Counted from the stretch's first letter, positions 18,165-28,342 are shown. The stretch is 64,000 nucleotides of DNA from Methanothermobacter sp. (GCF_030055435.1 NZ_JASFYG010000002.1:207224-271223); one strand, 5' to 3'. The notes: generated by a model not told the origin, from the sequence alone. Program-made: numbers and translations.

Positions 18165-18542
18165 ATGAGGGTTGAGGACGTTATGGTTACAGATGTTGAC
18201 ACCATTGACATATCGGCCAGCCTTGAGGATGTTCTCAGGAACTATGTTGAGAACGGCAAGGGGAGCTCGGTTGTTGTCAAGGATGGTGTCAAGGTTGGAA
18301 TTGTAACCACCTGGGACGTGCTTGAAGCAATTGCGGAGGGGGATGATCTCGGAGAGGTCAAGGTATGGGAGGTCATGGAGAGGGACCTTGTCACAGTCCC
18401 GCCAGGGGCAACCCTGAAGGAGGCCGCTGAGAGGATGGTCAAGAACGTTGTCTGGCGCCTCCTGGTTGAGTATGATGACGAGATAATTGGCGTAGTAAGT
18501 GCAACGGACATACTAAGGGCCAAGATGGCCAAACGCTACTGA
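18165..18542 (+). CDS. Two-CBS-domain protein
   Basis: A 125-residue protein made of two CBS motifs: [15 protein letters not shown] to about residue 60, and [20 protein letters not shown] to the end. Such pairs form a Bateman module that binds adenine nucleotides or similar ligands. No effector domain is fused, so it probably regulates a partner in trans. GGTGAT lies three bases before the ATG. Confidence 0.88.
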   Translation: MRVEDVMVTDVDTIDISASLEDVLRNYVENGKGSSVVVKDGVKVGIVTTWDVLEAIAEGDDLGEVKVWEVMERDLVTVPPGATLKEAAERMVKNVVWRLLVEYDDEIIGVVSATDILRAKMAKRY

Positions 18543-18578
18543 AAAATTAATTTTTCTTCACTGAATGTTGATTTCTTA

Positions 18579-18656
18579 GATTAAAAAATGGTTATGTGCT
18601 TTTTTAAATTATTTTTCTACTTCTTGTGGATTATAAAAAAATATGGTTATGCTGCT
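18579..18656. repeat. Direct repeat between CBS and aglB 3' ends
   Basis: GATTAAAAAATGGTTATG (from 18579) recurs as GATTATAAAAAAATATGG then TTATG (from 18629) with a 5-6 nt insertion, each followed by TGCT or CTGCT. The second copy covers the aglB stop codon. The first lies in the noncoding gap after the CBS gene. Confidence 0.5.
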
Positions 18657-21190
18657 GTCCAAAGCAGCACACCTGGTTCCTGATGAAGGAACTTAAAGGA
18701 TGTCTGGTTGAATCCACCCAGGAGGAAGAGTTTAGTGAATACCGCGTCTTCCAGCTCCCTGTTCATTATCACAGTTGTGTACTGGTTTCCGCTTCCGATG
18801 ACAATTAGGCTGAGCTGGGCATTGCTGTCCACAATCTCATTCCTGACAAGGAGGTTACCCTCTATTATTATGAGCTTGTGGGGGTTTATCCTCTGAACGG
18901 TCCTGTTATTGCCGATGGCTATCGTTGCATTTGTTGTATTGCCTTTCTTCTCTATGATTGTTCCAACCAGGTTGTCCTCCACCATTGTGTTGACGGTCTG
19001 GATCACGGTTGTGTTGTTCACAACCTGGGGCTTTGAACTTCCCATTGATGGATAGTAGCCGTACCTTGACCCTGTTTTCTTCTTGAAGTCCCAGGTCCCG
19101 AAGTATGTCCACCATGGGGCCTTGCCGAGCATGTCAGAGCTGAGTACAAGTACGAAGGGTTTTGGTTTTGCGGGGTGTGAATATCTGAGTACACTATCAG
19201 CCTCCTTCTCTGTGAGGCCGTAGCGCCCCGTCATAACTGCCCTGGCATCATCCCTTGAAAGTCCCAGGGTGGATGTGAGTATCTCGGCGGTTTTACCACT
19301 GTCATTTGTATAGTTGTCGAGGGTTTCATAGGCAAGATCCCCGCTGGATGATAACATTGTGAGTATACCCCTTGAGAGTGTCTCGTTACTGGTTGTCAGC
19401 GCCTTACCGATCCAGTAAGCCCTTGGAGTGTTCTGTGAACCACCATCGAAAGTCACGGGCCTATCAGCTGCAACAGCAAAGAGGTGGCCGAAGTCCCACC
19501 ATGACATGACCACGGTGTCCTTGCTGGTGTTCTTCTTGATCCACTCCATTGATTTCCACATCCCATCATCTGTGCCCGGTGCCACAGATGATGTAAGTGA
19601 ATGTGCTCCGCTCACAGAGGGGGCCACCACCGCCAGGACAACAAGGGCCATCATGACAGGAGCCCTAACCTCTGGCTTCCTGACCAGGTATATGAATCCA
19701 GCTGCAATCACCCCTGCAAGGAGTTTAACAGCAACTGAGACACCGAAGGGCATTGCAATTGCAATAGCAGCCACAAAGGCAACCAGTGCAATGGAGGATG
19801 TTGTCTTAATATTTTCCCTGAGGTATTCAACCAGGAATCCCGTGAATATCCCTGCTGAAAGTCCCAGGGGTATTGCAAAGGTTGGTATGAACCTTGAACC
19901 TTTCGTGACAGCGTATCCACTCATCACCAGCCATACAGCCATTAGGACAGCGTATAGGAGGTACCTGTGCCTCATTTCACTGTCGGTGGTTCTGTTTTTA
20001 TTCTGCCTTTTAATGAATTTGCTCTTCTTGCCGGCCTTAATCTTTCTGTCAGGTTCCTTAACCTGAACCTCAGGCTGGCGGTACTTCCAGAGGAGGACTG
20101 CGACACCGAGTATGCCAAGAAGGAATACCAGAAGGCCACCAACACCACCAACAACCGTTCCCTGTCCTGGCATGAACAGGTTCTTTGCCCCGGCACCGGT
20201 GGTTATAAATTCTGGGATCTGGAGCTCGGAAACTGATACATAAACGTTGGGGTAGGCTGTTGTCTGGGCCGTTGCCTGTATCTGGGTGGTGCTCACAAGA
20301 CCCGTTACGGCACCAGCCAGGCTGGAAACTCCTCCAAATATGCTTATGAGAATCCCGCCACCTATAAGGAGGACCAGGAGGGGGAATATCTCGCGCTGAT
20401 GCAGCAGCCAGTCAACCTTACCCGTGAACTCCCTATCGGGTTTCTCACCCAGAACGTACCTTGAGATGAGGGAGTAAACTATGATGAAGGCCACAAGAAC
20501 GGCCAGATAGAATATGTAACCGACCCATGCAGCTGAGAATACAAGTACTGAAACTGCAGCTGCAAACGCATAGGCAGTTTTCCTTTTCAGGTCCACTGCA
20601 AGCATGCTCTCTGTGAAGAACCAGAACACCAGCAGTGGAAGAACGAAGTTGAACATGTCAGTGTCAAAGAAACCGGCGTAGGTGTGGGCAACGTAGGTGG
20701 GGACCAGTCCAACCACAAGGGCTGCTGCGATGCCCCCGTAGTCATTGGTGATTCTCCTGACGAAGAGGTAGGCAGGTATTACACAGAGGGAACCTATTAG
20801 GGCCCCCATCCAGAAAGCCACCTCCTTGAGGCTAAAGTCTCCAAAGACGTTTGCCACCCTGTAGGCAGCGGACGTTATGTAAACTATGAGTGGGGGGTAA
20901 TCGACGGGTCTTCCAGGGGGGTAGTATGAATGGAGGTCGTATGGTTTGCCGTCGACAAGGGTATCCCCCATTATGCCCCTGGTGAGGTAATTCATTGTGA
21001 GCCTGTAGTTGTAGTAGGAGTCCATCTCACTGAAGTACGGCAGTCCATCGGAGTCCTTATAGAATTCCTTTGCATCAGCAGGGACCCCTCCAATGTTACT
21101 GGCCTCGGCCCTTATATAGAATACGGCTGAGAACAGCAGTATAATTATTATGAAGGGCTTCAATTTTTCAAGCAAATTTCTGATATTCAT
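18647..21190 (-). CDS. aglB: Oligosaccharyltransferase AglB (STT3)
   Basis: AglB transfers a lipid-linked glycan to Asn in N-glycosylation sequons on the outer membrane face. The 847 residues have an N-terminal hydrophobic helix, about a dozen membrane segments to residue 560, and a C-terminal soluble domain. The catalytic STT3 motif is SWWDFGH, and an acidic motif lies in the first external loop (FSEMDSYYNYRL). The start ATG at 21190 gives MNIRNLLEKLKPFIIIILLF, a signal-anchor. Its 3' end converges on the CBS gene. Confidence 0.95.
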   Translation of the reverse strand: MNIRNLLEKLKPFIIIILLFSAVFYIRAEASNIGGVPADAKEFYKDSDGLPYFSEMDSYYNYRLTMNYLTRGIMGDTLVDGKPYDLHSYYPPGRPVDYPPLIVYITSAAYRVANVFGDFSLKEVAFWMGALIGSLCVIPAYLFVRRITNDYGGIAAALVVGLVPTYVAHTYAGFFDTDMFNFVLPLLVFWFFTESMLAVDLKRKTAYAFAAAVSVLVFSAAWVGYIFYLAVLVAFIIVYSLISRYVLGEKPDREFTGKVDWLLHQREIFPLLVLLIGGGILISIFGGVSSLAGAVTGLVSTTQIQATAQTTAYPNVYVSVSELQIPEFITTGAGAKNLFMPGQGTVVGGVGGLLVFLLGILGVAVLLWKYRQPEVQVKEPDRKIKAGKKSKFIKRQNKNRTTDSEMRHRYLLYAVLMAVWLVMSGYAVTKGSRFIPTFAIPLGLSAGIFTGFLVEYLRENIKTTSSIALVAFVAAIAIAMPFGVSVAVKLLAGVIAAGFIYLVRKPEVRAPVMMALVVLAVVAPSVSGAHSLTSSVAPGTDDGMWKSMEWIKKNTSKDTVVMSWWDFGHLFAVAADRPVTFDGGSQNTPRAYWIGKALTTSNETLSRGILTMLSSSGDLAYETLDNYTNDSGKTAEILTSTLGLSRDDARAVMTGRYGLTEKEADSVLRYSHPAKPKPFVLVLSSDMLGKAPWWTYFGTWDFKKKTGSRYGYYPSMGSSKPQVVNNTTVIQTVNTMVEDNLVGTIIEKKGNTTNATIAIGNNRTVQRINPHKLIIIEGNLLVRNEIVDSNAQLSLIVIGSGNQYTTVIMNRELEDAVFTKLFLLGGFNQTSFKFLHQEPGVLLWTAA

Positions 21191-21325
21191 TTAACCGCCT
21201 CTTTACCTTAGTTGGTAATAAATTCAGGAACTTATGGATGATGTATACTCTTTAGTTCAGTAAACACTTATAAACTTTGATCTGTCTACAGGCTGAGGCA
21301 GTGTCCCTGTGAAAATGTACCCTCA

Positions 21326-23461
21326 TCATGCAGCCTGAACATCGTCAACCGAGCAGGTGAATCGACACTTGGGGAATCCCTTGCAGCCCACGAACTCACC
21401 GTAACGCCCTGAACGTTTTATAAGATCGGATCCACACTCAGGACACTTACCAACAATTTCTTCACCTTTGGATTCCTTCTTCCCACACGATGGGTCAAGG
21501 CAGGCCCTCTGACGTGGCCTGCCATAGGATATCATGGGAAGGCCACATTTTTCGCAGCGACTTTTAAGTACACTGGCCCGCTGGGGAAGTGAATACACTG
21601 TTCTGCAATCAGGGTAGCCTGAACACCCCACAAAGGTGCTTTTGTTTCTGGGGGAATATTTTATGACAAGATTCCTGCCACATTCAGGGCATTCACCCAC
21701 AACCCTGCTGTCCTGGTAGGCTTTATAGAGGTCCCTGCCTATGTCTTTCATATTCCTCTCAATATCACTGAGTATGGATTTAACCTCCTCTATGGCCTCA
21801 TCCACCACCCTATCGCGGCTTATCTTTCCCTTCATGATCTCCTCGAGTTCCCTCTCAAACTGCCTTGTGAGCTCCTCACTGGTTATCTTCTCACAGTACT
21901 TTGTGAGGGTGTCAATTATGTTCTCACCCAGGGGGCTCACACGTATCTTCTTACCCTCAATGTACTTTCTGTCATAGAGTTTGGCTATTATATCTGCACG
22001 GGTTGATTTGGTTCCAAGGCCCCTCTTCTCCAGTTCCCTTATGAGTGAGGCTTCATTGTATCTGGCTGGGGGCTTTGTCTCCTTCTCCAGGGCGGATACC
22101 CCCACAACGCCCATAATATCACCCTCGGATATATCAGGGAAAACCTCATCTTCAATTCGGGTGTAGGGGTAGCTATCCATCCATCCCCTTTTGCTCACCC
22201 TCTTTCTTGAGAAACTGAACTCCTCTCCTCCTATTTCAAGGTCCACCCTCATTGTCTGTAGAACAGCATCTTCCCCGAATACACTTATGAAACGGTGGAC
22301 TATGAGATCATAGATCTTTCTTTCATCACTGGAAAGATCTGATGGGAGAAGACCCGTTGGGTGTATCGCAGGGTGTGCATCATCAACCTTTTTACCCTCG
22401 TGGGGTTTTAGGGGCTCCCTGAGCCCTTCAATGTGCGCACTGAACCGTGGGTCCTCTGAAAGCCTGTCCAGTATCTTACGGTAACCTATGCTTTCAGGGA
22501 GCTTCTGGGATGATGTCCTGGGATAGGAGGTGTAACCCTCGGTGTAGAGGTTCTGTGCGATGGTCTGGGTCTTCTTGGGACTGAATCCAAATACCCGGTA
22601 TGCCTCCGACTGGAGTGATCCAAGATCAAAGGGCACAGGCGGTTTCCTTACTGTTTCCCTTACCTTCACGCTTCTAACAGACGCATCGCTACCACTACAC
22701 CTCTCAAGGACCTCATCAACGAGGGGGCGCTTGAATATCTTACCCCTTCTGCTCTCTGCCACGATACCTGATTCAAGTTCTGCCTGGATTATCCAGTAGG
22801 GGACCGGCTTGAATTCCCTTATCTCCTTCTCCCTTTCGACGAGTATCGCAAGGGTGGGGGTCTGAACCCTCCCGGCAGATAATTTAATGAAGCGGTTGGT
22901 CGCCTCCTTCACGGATTTCATTAGGGACCTTGAGATGTTCACACCGAATATGAAGTCAAGGATGTGCCGTGCAGCGCCACTGTCCACCTGCCCGCAGTCA
23001 AGTTCTATGGGGTTCTCATAGGCTTTCCGTATCTCCTCCCGTGTGAGGGTTGAGAACTTCATCCTCACGGTTTTCTTGAGGGCGTTCCTGCCACATCCAT
23101 ACCTGATGGCATTGAAACCGATGAGTGTACCCTCTATGTCATAGTCACAGGCATGTATGTAGCGGTCAGCGCCGGCAGCGAACTTTTTTATTACATTGAG
23201 GTAGTCCTTAACGTAGTTCTTCTTCTTATCAATCTCATGAAGGGGCGCCCATTCAAGGTCAAAGAAGTGCTCATCCCCGGGTTTACTCGGGCGAAGTGAA
23301 TAGAGGTGCCCAACCGCTGATATGATGGTTACCCTTTTATTGCCTTCAGAATATTCCCAGTAGGACACCTTCCCGTACTTCTTTTTCTCTGCATCTGGAA
23401 AGAGTGCTCCTGCGATCTTCTCTGATGACTTGGGCTTCTCACATATTATAACTTCATGCAT
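21326..23461 (-). CDS. topA: DNA topoisomerase I, type IA
   Basis: A type IA topoisomerase that relaxes negative supercoils. The Toprim domain starts [16 protein letters not shown], with acidic [17 protein letters not shown]. The active tyrosine lies in [17 protein letters not shown]. Two full C-terminal CxxC zinc ribbons ([24 protein letters not shown]) flank a third CEKCGLPM module. I prefer the ATG at 23461 (GAGTGGT upstream, standard N-terminus) to the GTG at 23482, which overlaps the preceding stop. A 7-bp inverted repeat (21289-21295 with 21331-21337) spans the 3' end and may aid termination. Confidence 0.95.
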   Translation of the reverse strand: MHEVIICEKPKSSEKIAGALFPDAEKKKYGKVSYWEYSEGNKRVTIISAVGHLYSLRPSKPGDEHFFDLEWAPLHEIDKKKNYVKDYLNVIKKFAAGADRYIHACDYDIEGTLIGFNAIRYGCGRNALKKTVRMKFSTLTREEIRKAYENPIELDCGQVDSGAARHILDFIFGVNISRSLMKSVKEATNRFIKLSAGRVQTPTLAILVEREKEIREFKPVPYWIIQAELESGIVAESRRGKIFKRPLVDEVLERCSGSDASVRSVKVRETVRKPPVPFDLGSLQSEAYRVFGFSPKKTQTIAQNLYTEGYTSYPRTSSQKLPESIGYRKILDRLSEDPRFSAHIEGLREPLKPHEGKKVDDAHPAIHPTGLLPSDLSSDERKIYDLIVHRFISVFGEDAVLQTMRVDLEIGGEEFSFSRKRVSKRGWMDSYPYTRIEDEVFPDISEGDIMGVVGVSALEKETKPPARYNEASLIRELEKRGLGTKSTRADIIAKLYDRKYIEGKKIRVSPLGENIIDTLTKYCEKITSEELTRQFERELEEIMKGKISRDRVVDEAIEEVKSILSDIERNMKDIGRDLYKAYQDSRVVGECPECGRNLVIKYSPRNKSTFVGCSGYPDCRTVYSLPQRASVLKSRCEKCGLPMISYGRPRQRACLDPSCGKKESKGEEIVGKCPECGSDLIKRSGRYGEFVGCKGFPKCRFTCSVDDVQAA

Positions 23462-23478
23462 CTTACCACTCAGAATCG

Positions 23479-23634
23479 TCACCTGTAAAATCCATAGAAG
23501 TCACTGCAGTAACTGCACATCGGGTACTTACCGTAATGATAATGGCTTGAGTCATCGGCGTTTATGTTAAACTTCTTATGGCATATGAAGCACACTTCTA
23601 TCTTCTCTTCGTCTGAGGACTTCCCTTCGCACAT
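23479..23634 (-). CDS. Zinc-finger microprotein, unknown
   Basis: A 51-residue protein beginning [20 protein letters not shown] with a second Cys pair in [12 protein letters not shown], so it has a CxxC-x(n)-CxxC zinc ribbon or treble clef. AGGAG lies seven bases before the ATG at 23634, which decides the start; the open frame runs further upstream but into the serB-fusion 3' end. It lies 10 bases after that gene and 17 bases before topA, so the three are probably cotranscribed. A role with topoisomerase or translation is possible but unproven. Confidence 0.75.
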   Translation of the reverse strand: MCEGKSSDEEKIEVCFICHKKFNINADDSSHYHYGKYPMCSYCSDFYGFYR

Positions 23635-23644
23635 ATATGATCTC

Positions 23645-25132
23645 CTAAACGATCCTATGCTTCTGAAGAAGAAGGATTTCATCCTTTGTAAGTTTCTTAC
23701 CCTCTTTGAATTTCTCATATATTTCACGGGCCCTCTCCTTCTCCTCAAGATCCCTTTCACGGGTGACCCTTCTTTTAGCGTTTCTCTTTTCTGATCTGAG
23801 GGCGTTGATACGTTTGTTTATCCTCTTAATTTTGCCAAGAGTTGACTTGAATTCCTCATGTTTCTCTGAGGCCATTCTCCTGAATTCAAGAAACTTCTCA
23901 TGGGCTTCATCAGCCTTCTTACGTATCTCATCTGTCTTTCTGAAATACTCAATCATTTCCTCATGATACTTCTGGGCCTCCTCTGAAAGCGAGACCACCA
24001 TCTCATGGTATTCCTCTGATTTCTTCCTGAGTTCAAGGGCTTTTTGCCTGGTCTCCTCATCCTCCTGGATCTTCATGAGCTTCTTACGTAATTCATTGGC
24101 AGTCTTGACCAGTTCATTCTCCTTGTTAATATCAAGTACCCTTGTTTCTATGATCTTATCTATTCTCCGGATTTCATTTTCTATCTTTATCCTGTCACGA
24201 CCACCTGAGGACCACTCAAGCTTTTTTATCTCCTGATTTATCTTATCCCTGAGCTTCTTGTTCTTCTCAACCTTAGAATTTATCTCATTACGTCTGTCCC
24301 TGAGTTCAACAGCTCTGTTAAGTGTTTCACGAAGTTCACTGTTCAGTTTATCCCGGAGTTCCTTCATTTCACGGGCCTTTTTATTCAGTTCATCCCTTTC
24401 AGATGCCAGGCCTGAGAGTTTCTCCTCGTATTCATTTTTAAGGTCTATTACCTCATCGTAGCCGAGCTTATCCAGCTTCTCATCCACCTCAGCTATCTCC
24501 TCGATAATCGGCAATATTTTCCTGAGATCCTTCCCATCAACCACTGCGTCAGCCTTCTTCCTGAGGGCGGGTTTTGCATTGAATGCTATCCCCAACCTGG
24601 CTGCCTGTATCATGGATATGTCGTTGGCGCCATCGCCAACAGCAACACATTCTTTGGTGCTTATACCCTCCTTATCGAGGATCTCACAGAGAACATCATA
24701 CTTTGAGTTTTTCACAAGAGGTCCGCTCACTTCACCGGTAAGCACACCCTCCTCCTCATGGAGCCTGTTGCAGAAGAGATAATCAATACCAAGTTTTTTT
24801 CTGATGGGCTCGGCCACCAGGTCAAAACTTCCACTTATAACCGCGACCCGGTAACCCTTCTCCTTGAGAGTTCTGATGGTCTCCTCAGCACCCTCCATGA
24901 GGGGCAATTCCTCTGCAACCGCCTTTATATCCTCAACCGCTGTCCCCTTGAGGAGCTTCACCCTCTCCCTTATGGAGGATTCGAAGTCAACATCACCCTG
25001 CATGGCCTTTTCGGTGATCTCCTTTACTTCCTCCTCGACTCCAGCGATTTTCCCTATCTCGTCTATGGCTTCCCCATCAATAATGACATTATCAAGATCG
25101 AAAACTACAAGTTTAATCAAAAATATCACCAT
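23645..25132 (-). CDS. serB: Phosphoserine phosphatase (SerB) fused to a long coiled coil
   Basis: Residues 1-215 are a HAD-family phosphoserine phosphatase: VVFDLDNVII (DxD variant with nucleophile Asp), AVISGSFDLV, KNSKYDVL, and GDGANDISMIQAA. Residues about 220-495 are almost wholly charged heptad-like coiled coil (RDELNKKAREMKELRDKLNS and similar), resembling the archaeal coiled-coil family COG1340. M. jannaschii SerB is only about 210 residues, so this is a fusion. The first HAD motif has Asn where many have Ser or Gly at DxDxT, so activity needs checking. The ATG overlaps the tbp stop (TAATG); an internal TTG at 25120 gives the standard MIKLVVFDLD start. Confidence 0.88.
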   Translation of the reverse strand: MVIFLIKLVVFDLDNVIIDGEAIDEIGKIAGVEEEVKEITEKAMQGDVDFESSIRERVKLLKGTAVEDIKAVAEELPLMEGAEETIRTLKEKGYRVAVISGSFDLVAEPIRKKLGIDYLFCNRLHEEEGVLTGEVSGPLVKNSKYDVLCEILDKEGISTKECVAVGDGANDISMIQAARLGIAFNAKPALRKKADAVVDGKDLRKILPIIEEIAEVDEKLDKLGYDEVIDLKNEYEEKLSGLASERDELNKKAREMKELRDKLNSELRETLNRAVELRDRRNEINSKVEKNKKLRDKINQEIKKLEWSSGGRDRIKIENEIRRIDKIIETRVLDINKENELVKTANELRKKLMKIQEDEETRQKALELRKKSEEYHEMVVSLSEEAQKYHEEMIEYFRKTDEIRKKADEAHEKFLEFRRMASEKHEEFKSTLGKIKRINKRINALRSEKRNAKRRVTRERDLEEKERAREIYEKFKEGKKLTKDEILLLQKHRIV

Positions 25133-25677
25133 TAAATCAGATCTAACTCGGCAAGCCTTGCCTTGGTCTTTTCAACTCCAAGCTTAGCGTCCTCAGCACT
25201 CTTGGCGCCTGTGCACACAACCTTCCCTGAACCGAAGAGTAGCAGGACAACCTTGGGTTCATCCAGCCTGTAAACAAGGCCAGGGAACTGTTCAGGTTCA
25301 TATTCAGTGTTCTCAAGTCCCAGGGCAACAGCCTCCAGGTTCAGGGGTTTCCCGAGGTTTGCCGAGGCAACAATGTTCTGGATCTTTATCTCAAATTCCT
25401 CGGGTATATCTGGATCCATGGTCCTCATCATGTCAACTGTGAGTTTTATGGCCCTCTTGGAGTCCTCAATGGATTTTGCGCCAGTACATACCAGTTTACC
25501 TGATCCAAAGATTAGAGCAGCGGTTTTAGGCTCCTTTAATTTGTATACAAGGCCAGGGAACTGTTCACGGTTAAAATCAACGTTTTCAAGGGCTTCAGCA
25601 ACTTTCTGAAGATCAATGGATTTCCCAAGGGTTGCAGAAGCAACAATATTTTCTATCTTGATATCCACATCTGTCAA
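25132..25677 (-). CDS. tbp: TATA-binding protein
   Basis: TBP nucleates archaeal transcription initiation. The 181 residues form the two-fold repeat: IKIENIVASATLGKSIDLQ with LIFGSGKLVCTGAKSIEDS, then IKIQNIVASANLGKPLNLE with LLFGSGKVVCTGAKSAEDA. Start is TTG preceded by GGGAGGT. It is the first gene of a run with serB-coiled coil, the zinc-finger microprotein and topA. A TATA-like AAATTTATATG lies upstream on the minus strand. Confidence 0.97.
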   Translation of the reverse strand: MTDVDIKIENIVASATLGKSIDLQKVAEALENVDFNREQFPGLVYKLKEPKTAALIFGSGKLVCTGAKSIEDSKRAIKLTVDMMRTMDPDIPEEFEIKIQNIVASANLGKPLNLEAVALGLENTEYEPEQFPGLVYRLDEPKVVLLLFGSGKVVCTGAKSAEDAKLGVEKTKARLAELDLI

Positions 25678-25935
25678 CTAGATACCTCCCGGTGAAGTTT
25701 AAACTACATATAAATTTAAATGCACCTATATTAATATTGACGTAAAAAGCTAGTTATTATAGATAAAATTATATTTAATAATACAAGTGGTGTATTAAAA
25801 TCATTCATAACTTTTTGGCATTTCCCCGTAGAAATTATGCACCTCATTATACCAGAATTTAAATAATGTGATTTTCATAGTGATAGCATATACCAGATTT
25901 TTTAGGACCCGGGGGTTCATTGCTGGGGGGATGAT

Positions 25936-26331
25936 GTGGTTATCGATCCTAGAATCTACAAGGAACAGGTTGAGGAACTTGGGATTGAGGGACTTGAAAT
26001 AAACCCCTCGAGTAGAGAGGAGGCCCTCGAGCTTCTGAGGGAGGTTGAAGGATATATAAAAAACCTTAAGAGGATAAGGTACAATCTCCATATGGACATG
26101 AGGATCATCAGAAGGCAGTACCTGAAAAGAATGAAGGACCCCAAGGTTAGGGGAGACTTGCAGAAGAGAAGGAGCATCCTGGATGAAAGGGACGATATTC
26201 TCGGTCCATATGAAGGTGTTGATAGGATGATAGATGCCCTCCTTGATGAACTGGATGAATCAGCACATTTTTTAAGGGAATACGCTGGACTTGAGGATAC
26301 CGGTGTATCCACTGGTATTGAAGGGTGGTAG
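25936..26331 (+). CDS. Conserved helical hypothetical protein
   Basis: A 131-residue, charged, largely helical protein (REEALELLREVEGYIKNLKR, then RIIRRQYLKRMKDPKVRGD) with no membrane segment or metal motif. Start is GTG after a GGGGGGA run. It ends four bases before the CYTH gene and is probably cotranscribed with it. I do not recognise the family. The arrangement suggests a helical bundle or coiled coil that could act as an adaptor. Confidence 0.7.
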   Translation: MVIDPRIYKEQVEELGIEGLEINPSSREEALELLREVEGYIKNLKRIRYNLHMDMRIIRRQYLKRMKDPKVRGDLQKRRSILDERDDILGPYEGVDRMIDALLDELDESAHFLREYAGLEDTGVSTGIEGW

Positions 26332-26334
26332 AAT

Positions 26335-26868
26335 TTGATAGAGGTTGAGGTTAAAGCTAAAATTTCCAGTGGGAGTGAGGTAAGCGAGCGCATAATTTCA
26401 CTTGGGGGGCGCCATCTTTCAGATGAGGAACAGAGTGATATCTACTTCAATGCCCCCCACAGAGACTTTGCAGAGACCGACGAAGCGCTGAGAATAAGAA
26501 AAACAGGAGAAAGGACATTCATAACCTACAAAGGCCCAAAAATAGATGATAAGAGCAAGACAAGGAAGGAACTAGAGGTTGAAGTTGCGGATGCTGAAAC
26601 AGCAGCAGGGATACTGGATTCCCTTGGATTTAGAAGGGTGAGGGAGGTTTTCAAGGAAAGGAGGACCTACTCACTCGGAGATTTCACCCTATCCATTGAC
26701 ACCGTTAGGGGCCTTGGGACCTACCTTGAAATAGAGAGGGACCTCCCTGAGGGCAGTGACTACGGGGATGCCCTCAGTGAGATATTTGAGCTCTACAGAA
26801 AACTGGGGGTAAGTGGGGGATTCGAGAGGAAATCCTACCTTGAACTTCTTGAGGCTGAATCTGAATAG
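26335..26868 (+). CDS. CYTH-domain protein (class IV adenylyl cyclase / thiamine triphosphatase type)
   Basis: A 177-residue CYTH triphosphate tunnel enzyme. The EVEVKAK motif at residues 3-9 is the ExExK signature; ALRIRKTGERTFITYKGP, KTRKELEVEV, VFKERRTYSL and TYLEIERDLPEG supply the further charged residues lining the tunnel. The substrate cannot be told from sequence: the family includes cyclases and triphosphatases. Start is TTG four bases after the preceding stop. Confidence 0.87.
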   Translation: MIEVEVKAKISSGSEVSERIISLGGRHLSDEEQSDIYFNAPHRDFAETDEALRIRKTGERTFITYKGPKIDDKSKTRKELEVEVADAETAAGILDSLGFRRVREVFKERRTYSLGDFTLSIDTVRGLGTYLEIERDLPEGSDYGDALSEIFELYRKLGVSGGFERKSYLELLEAESE

Positions 26869-27166
26869 AACTGCTATGCGCCCATAAACAGAATCTAAGA
26901 GACAGATGAAAAATCGCTGAATAATCCCCTTAAGGATACCACTCAGTGTACCACTAAATGATACTTGAACATGAAAGCTGAACAGCGCTGGACAAGCACC
27001 AGTAGTTAAAACCCGCACAGCCACCCACCAGCTACAGATGACCACCAACAGCTAAAAGATGCAGACCGGAAGACGGCTGTACTCTCAAACCTTTTATACT
27101 TAAATATCAAATTTAAATAAATGCTAGAGTCTTCATTTTAATAAATCAAGTTAAGGTGGTAATCCC
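26869..27166 (+). promoter_or_regulatory. Intergenic region with aksA promoter
   Basis: This 298-nt gap has a relatively GC-rich first two thirds without a convincing gene. An archaeal promoter, CTTTTATACTTAAAT, lies at about 27091-27105, followed by AT-rich sequence. AAGGTGGT is the ribosome-binding site for the TTG start of aksA. Confidence 0.55.
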
Positions 27167-28342
27167 TTGAAATACTTCGTCAGTCCCTTCAATAAGGAAG
27201 CTGAATTAGAATTTCCTGATAAGATCACTATTTATGACACAACACTCCGCGATGGGGAACAGACCCCCGGAGTATGCCTTGGAACCGATGAAAAACTTGA
27301 AATAGCCAGAAAACTCGATGAACTGGGCATACACCAGATAGAAAGTGGTTTCCCAGTCGTATCAAAGCAGGAAAAGGTTTCAGTAAAGACAATAGCCAAT
27401 GAAGGCCTCAACGCGGATATACTTGCCCTGAGCAGGACAAAGAAGGAGGACATAGACGTCGCAATTGACTGCGACGTTGATGGCGTCATCACCTTCATGG
27501 CAACATCCGACCTGCACCTCAAACACAAACTCAAACTCACAAGGGAGGAGGCACTCAACGTATGCCTTAACTCCATAGAATATGCCAAGGACCACGGCCT
27601 CTTCCTGGCATTCTCAGCAGAGGACGCCACAAGGACTGACCTGGACTTCCTCAAGCAGATATACAGGAAGGCTGAGAGCTACGGGGCAGACAGGGTCCAT
27701 ATAGCAGATACGGTTGGTGCCATAAGCCCCCAGGGAATGGACTACCTTGTAAGGGAACTCAGAAAGGATATAAAAGTGGATATAGCAATGCACTGTCACA
27801 ATGACTTTGGCATGGCACTCTCAAATTCAATTGCAGGGCTCCTGGCAGGCGGAACCGCAGTTTCAACCACAGTTAACGGTATAGGTGAAAGGGCCGGGAA
27901 CACCCCCCTCGAGGAGCTTATAATGGCCCTGAGGATAATCTATGAAATTGACCTCGGATTCAACATCAGCGTACTCTATGAGCTTTCAAGGCTCGTTGAG
28001 AAGCACACACGCATGAAGGTGCCTGAAAATAAGCCCATAGTTGGAAAGAACGTCTTCAGGCACGAGTCAGGTATACACGTGGACGCTGTGATAGAGGAAC
28101 CCCTCACATATGAGCCGTTCCTCCCTGAGATGATAGGACACCAGCGCAAGATAGTCCTGGGCAAACACTCAGGGTGCAGGGCAGTCAAGGCAAAACTTGA
28201 GGAGTACGGTATAGAGGTTACAAGGGAGGAACTATGCAGGATAGTGGAGGAGGTAAAGAAAAACAGGGAGGAGGGGAAATACATTAACGATGAACTCTTC
28301 TACAAGATCGTAAAGTCTGTGAGGGGGCCCGTTGACTTTTAA
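27167..28342 (+). CDS. aksA: Homocitrate synthase AksA (coenzyme B pathway)
   Basis: AksA condenses 2-oxoglutarate and longer 2-oxodiacids with acetyl-CoA, starting the chain elongation to 2-oxosuberate for coenzyme B. The 391 residues are a DRE-TIM metallolyase: IYDTTLRDGEQTPGV holds the Arg-Asp pair, and AMHCHNDFGMA and TVNGIGERAGNTPLEE give the metal and substrate residues. A communication region follows (HESGIHVDAV). Close relatives are LeuA and citramalate synthase; adjacency to a homoaconitase supports AksA. Start TTG follows AAGGTGGT. Confidence 0.9.
   Translation: MKYFVSPFNKEAELEFPDKITIYDTTLRDGEQTPGVCLGTDEKLEIARKLDELGIHQIESGFPVVSKQEKVSVKTIANEGLNADILALSRTKKEDIDVAIDCDVDGVITFMATSDLHLKHKLKLTREEALNVCLNSIEYAKDHGLFLAFSAEDATRTDLDFLKQIYRKAESYGADRVHIADTVGAISPQGMDYLVRELRKDIKVDIAMHCHNDFGMALSNSIAGLLAGGTAVSTTVNGIGERAGNTPLEELIMALRIIYEIDLGFNISVLYELSRLVEKHTRMKVPENKPIVGKNVFRHESGIHVDAVIEEPLTYEPFLPEMIGHQRKIVLGKHSGCRAVKAKLEEYGIEVTREELCRIVEEVKKNREEGKYINDELFYKIVKSVRGPVDF

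Noticed and set aside
26869-27090. Possible C/D box small RNA upstream of aksA
   Set aside because: Loose matches to box C and D were seen, but spacing and the C'/D' pair do not fit a real guide RNA.
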